DNA of 64,000 nt, from assembly GCA_017407125.1 (NCBI GenBank), contig JAFQXE010000044.1, positions 31,540 to 95,539 on the forward strand. Reading direction: 5' to 3'. Below, in pieces: positions 59,687 to 64,000 of this stretch (the first letter of the stretch is position 1; every line of letters begins with the position of its first letter). The position numbers and the translations under genes are program-made. Origin of the DNA: Thermoguttaceae bacterium. Its GTDB lineage: Bacteria; Planctomycetota; Planctomycetia; Pirellulales; Thermoguttaceae. The notes under the pieces were generated by a model, which saw only the letters and a list, made by a program, of their open reading frames with translations, did not search any database and was not told the origin of the DNA.

Positions 59687-60883
59687 ATGATTGCCAATTC
59701 CATGGAGAATGCGCCAACTCGAACGCCGATTAAACTTGTTGTGCCTAATTACGAATCCGATTTGACGGATTTGGTTATTAGTTTGAATTCGCTGCAAACT
59801 CAAGACCGTTGGGAAGGAACAACGCCGGAACCGCTTTTTAAGCAGTTCCAAACGGTTTTGTTCATGGTCGAAAGCGTTGCAACCGCCAGAATTGAAGGCA
59901 ACCATACAACTATTCTGGAGTACATCAATTCCAAAATTGACAACAAACGTTCAAACAATTATGGCATCCGAGAAATCAATAATTTGTTAAGCGCCCTGAA
60001 ATTTATCGAAGAGAACGGAAAAACCTATCCCCTGAACCGTTTGTTTGTCAGTCAACTTCATAAAATAGTGATGGATGGAGTACCGCTGGACGAAGAGGGC
60101 GATCTTACCCCGGGCGAATACCGAAAAGAAAATGTTGCAATTATAAATTCAGAACATCGTCCGCCAGACGCGATTACAGTCAACGATTACATGGCTGATC
60201 TGTTTGATTTCGTTGCCAAGCCGGTTCAGATTCGTTATGAACTGCTGAAAACGGCGATAGCGCATCATCGTTTTGTTTGGATTCACCCGTTTACCAACGG
60301 CAACGGACGAACGGCGCGACTGTTTACGTATGCAATGCTGGTTCGTTCTGGCTTTGCCGTGGAATCTGGACGAATTGTCAATCCTGCTGCTGTGTTTTGT
60401 TCGACTCGTAACGAATATTACAAATATCTTGAAGAGGCGGACAAATCCGTCAATACAGGCAACGATGAAGGAATGCTGCATTGGTGCGAATACATGCTTT
60501 CTGGTTTGAAAAAAGAAATGGACAATCTCAGTCGTCTGACAAATTATAATTTTGTCAAAACGAATTTGCTCCATCCCATGCTAAAACAAGCCAAGGTGAA
60601 CAAAACGATTTCGGCAAATGAATATCGGCTTTTAGAGAATACGCTTGACAAGCAGCCGTTTCAGGCGTCTGACGTTAAAGACGTCTTTGCTGATCAAGGC
60701 ATTAAAAATACTTCGTTATATACGACCAGAATCATTAGATCGTTACGAGAAAAAAATATGCTCGTTCCAGCCACTCCTAACGGACGTTCGTATTATATAC
60801 AGATGGATAATAACCCACTCTTGCGAGAACTCCTGTTTGCAATGGATGTCGCAGGTCTGATTCCGATTGATCCCAGATCGTAA
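59687..60883 (+). CDS. Fic-domain AMP-transferase-like protein with winged-helix C-terminus
   Basis: The 398-residue protein has the class II Fic layout. An inhibitory helix lies near the N-terminus (TARIEGN, Glu70). The active-site loop is HPFTNGNGRTAR (His200 to Arg211), in which the usual Asp/Glu at position 5 is Asn. The flap segment TPGEYRKENVAI precedes it. The C-terminal part (about 320-398, with KQPFQASDVKDVF and RIIRSLREKNMLVP) is a winged helix, as in Fic proteins that bind DNA. Family members modify proteins with AMP or other nucleotides. AAGGAC precedes the ATG. Direct repeats upstream suggest autoregulation. Confidence 0.92.
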   Translation: MIANSMENAPTRTPIKLVVPNYESDLTDLVISLNSLQTQDRWEGTTPEPLFKQFQTVLFMVESVATARIEGNHTTILEYINSKIDNKRSNNYGIREINNLLSALKFIEENGKTYPLNRLFVSQLHKIVMDGVPLDEEGDLTPGEYRKENVAIINSEHRPPDAITVNDYMADLFDFVAKPVQIRYELLKTAIAHHRFVWIHPFTNGNGRTARLFTYAMLVRSGFAVESGRIVNPAAVFCSTRNEYYKYLEEADKSVNTGNDEGMLHWCEYMLSGLKKEMDNLSRLTNYNFVKTNLLHPMLKQAKVNKTISANEYRLLENTLDKQPFQASDVKDVFADQGIKNTSLYTTRIIRSLREKNMLVPATPNGRSYYIQMDNNPLLRELLFAMDVAGLIPIDPRS

Positions 60884-60904
60884 TTTCGATTACAGAGTAA
60901 CAAA

Positions 60905-60953
60905 ACAGGGAGCGGCTTTTTATCCCCTTTGAGATGAAAAGCCGTTCCCTTGT
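60905..60953. terminator. Bidirectional terminator between fic and rng
   Basis: ACAGGGAGCGGCTTTT (60905-60920) pairs with AAAAGCCGTTCCCTTGT (60937-60953), a stem of about 15 bp with one mismatch. It lies between two convergent genes. Confidence 0.7.
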
Positions 60954-60975
60954 TGTCTGTTAATCTGACTACCGC

Positions 60976-62526
<1,551 letters not shown>

Positions 62527-62633
62527 GATAATATAACCCCTTTCATTGGGAATAGTCGGCGAAAAGATCGACCCGAAAGAAACGAAGCTTCAAAAGACCT
62601 GACGCCTTACCGTCAGTGAGATGAGCAAGGGGA

Positions 62634-62890
62634 AGCTTTTAGCTGTTAGCTACTAGCCATTAGCTTGTTTTTTCGATGTTCTCGTCTTTTAGCTATTAAA
62701 ACCGAGGAACAGGATAATCAAGCTAGGAACTAGAAGTTAGAAACTAGGAGCTAATTTCTATTTAGCTTTTAGCTGTTAGCTACTAGCCATTAGCTTGTCT
62801 TTCGATGTTCTCGTCTTTTAGCTATTAAAGCCGAGGAACAGGATAATCAAGCTAGTAGCTAATAGCTAGAAGCTAGGAGCTTATTTCTAT
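62634..62890. repeat. Tandem duplicate of a TAGCTNN heptad inverted-repeat element
   Basis: Two copies of about 127 bases (62634-62760 and 62764-62890) share TTTTAGCTGTTAGCTACTAG, the centre TCGATGTTCTCGTCTTTTAG and AACAGGATAATCAAGCTAG. Each has TAGCTNN arms in inverted orientation. The second copy includes the last codons and the stop of the DUF2344 gene at 62873. Confidence 0.9.
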
Positions 62891-63628
62891 ATCTTCCCTT
62901 GTTCCGCGAAGCAGAGGAGTCAGACCGGCGGCGGGACCGCTCGTTTCCGGAACTGGCGTCAAACCGGTTAAATTCAGGATGTCTTTGTACGTAACCGCGC
63001 CTTGAGTTTCGTCCGCCTTGAGTGTAAAGCGAAGGAAATCCTCTTTGAGCAGCGGGGCGTCTTCGGAATCGTCGTCTTGCTCCGATTCTGAAGGGCTGAA
63101 CTGCGTTACAACGCTCATGTCCAAAACGGCGGTCTGAACGTTTTTGTTTTCGCAGGTCAGCTGACCCGACTGAATTTGAGTAACTTTTCCCTGAACGTCC
63201 GACCGCATGCCAGCCGGGATAGGGAATCGCCAGGTATAGGAAACGGGGCGGGCTTTTTTCCGTCCTGTTTCGGGAATCGTCTGAGCGGAGTGGAACCGCA
63301 ACCCACTTGCGGAACAGGCATTTAAGGACTCCTGCAATTCGACCGGATTGTACTCAATCGCGGTTTCCAATTCCATGATTTCGTTCAGACCGTCCACGCC
63401 CAGCGGCAGCGCGCTGGGAAAACTGACTTTCGGCTTCGGATGAAATCCCTGACTCATGGCGACTTGAACTTTGGCGACTTTAAGCAGACGCAGCATGTAG
63501 TTCATCAAATCGCGATGACCCAGAAATCGCAAATCTCCGTCTTTTTGAAATCTCAATCGAATTCGATGACGAGTCTCGGGCGCTGAGGAATCGTTGTTCT
63601 GCCAGCTTTTCTTCTTTTTGTTTCCCAT
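62873..63628 (-). CDS. DUF2344 (TIGR03936-type) radical-SAM-associated protein
   Basis: The 251-residue protein has the family core RIRLRFQKDGDLRFLGHRDLM (from about residue 22) followed by QGFHPKPKVSFPSALPLGVDG. The C-terminus carries a poorly conserved acidic segment. In other bacteria this domain is fused to or located beside a radical-SAM protein and next to rng. Here no radical-SAM gene lies in the visible part, but the upstream side is cut by the window. The final codons (EISS) and stop are provided by the TAGCTNN repeat. Molecular function is not established. Confidence 0.9.
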   Translation of the reverse strand: MGNKKKKSWQNNDSSAPETRHRIRLRFQKDGDLRFLGHRDLMNYMLRLLKVAKVQVAMSQGFHPKPKVSFPSALPLGVDGLNEIMELETAIEYNPVELQESLNACSASGLRFHSAQTIPETGRKKARPVSYTWRFPIPAGMRSDVQGKVTQIQSGQLTCENKNVQTAVLDMSVVTQFSPSESEQDDDSEDAPLLKEDFLRFTLKADETQGAVTYKDILNLTGLTPVPETSGPAAGLTPLLRGTREDIEISS

Positions 63629-63783
63629 AGACCTCGTCCTGACGCCTGCGCCGTGCAGACGTCAGCTTGAAAAATGTGATTTATGTCAAGTTCAAGACGG
63701 CAAAAGACAAACGGCTTTCCCCGTCCTGACCGGATACGTCTTTTTATTACAGTATATTATATATAAATTTGCAATTTTGTAAA

Positions 63784-63880
63784 TAGGGATTAGAATAATT
63801 TGGAATTAGGAATTCGGGATTACGCTTTGTAAGGATCGCAGCGGCGAGGCAGCGCATTTCGGGGGCTTACGCACCCATAG
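63784..63880. repeat. Heptad-like run and hairpin module at window end
   Basis: 63784-63822 has GATTAGN/GGAATTA units. 63859-63880 (GGGGGCTTACGCACCC) resembles the tagged hairpin module. The rest of 63629-64000 is AT-rich with no gene seen. Confidence 0.5.
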
Positions 63881-64000
63881 GTATCAACTTAAGGAAAAAA
63901 CGCATTAAAATATTCCTGTTGTACTGATTAGAAAAGATTTGGCTTTACCTATTTTACTCTTAGATTTTAGTTAAAGTTAGACCGCAAAAGTATAAGAAAA

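Overview
The window looks like a chromosomal segment of a Planctomycetota-type bacterium (PVC group), probably host- or gut-associated. The evidence is the mix of genes: a Ser/Thr kinase with a transmembrane tail, an FHA protein, a large secreted protein joining a hydrazine-synthase-alpha-like region, c-type heme motifs and a formylglycine-enzyme fold, Tat-exported sugar isomerase and FAD oxidoreductase, a bacterial topoisomerase VI B subunit, and RNase G/E next to a DUF2344 protein. A sialic-acid utilisation operon points to a glycan-rich host niche. The taxonomic call is inference from gene content; no rRNA or tRNA gene was found here.

Layout. 1-7.4 kb: Gfo/Idh/MocA oxidoreductase (cut by the window edge), an AT-rich secreted ankyrin-like protein, a fused MetX-MetW, an M20 dipeptidase and ClpS. 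7.5-14 kb: glutamine-amidotransferase-like protein, kinase plus secreted partner, IspD, FHA protein. 14-26 kb: alpha-glucan phosphorylase, FtsK, PurH, topoisomerase VI B, then a complete preQ0/preQ1 block queF-queC-queD-queE. 26-29 kb: two tandem Sel1-repeat lipoproteins inside inverted repeats. 29-35 kb: sialic-acid operon (macrodomain hydrolase, mutarotase-symporter fusion, NanA, N-acylglucosamine 2-epimerase). 35-38 kb: Tat-exported sugar isomerase and a 1.9-kb stretch with no recognisable gene but dense RNA-like structure. 38-47 kb: histidine decarboxylase, HEAT/receiver-like secreted protein, family-4 uracil-DNA glycosylase, secreted hydrolase with a duplicated C-terminal domain, AsmA-like protein, AroC. 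47-54 kb: 1309-residue cytochrome/FGE-like secreted protein, Tat-exported FAD oxidoreductase, NapH-like ferredoxin. 54-64 kb: ankyrin membrane protein, class II DAHP synthase, SurE, a small hypothetical, Fic protein, RNase G/E and DUF2344.

The most striking property is not a gene. Nearly every intergenic gap carries short degenerate tandem repeats with a period of 7 or 9 bases, usually arranged as long imperfect inverted repeats. They begin in or right after the stop codon of one gene and end right at the start codon of the next. In several places they have become coding sequence (the FtsK linker, C-termini of the FHA and DUF2344 proteins). A second layer of dispersed repeats consists of GC-rich hairpins with a fixed short 3' tag, and of a 130-150-bp two-hairpin element present in three full and one partial copies. 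No transposase, integrase or CRISPR array was seen.
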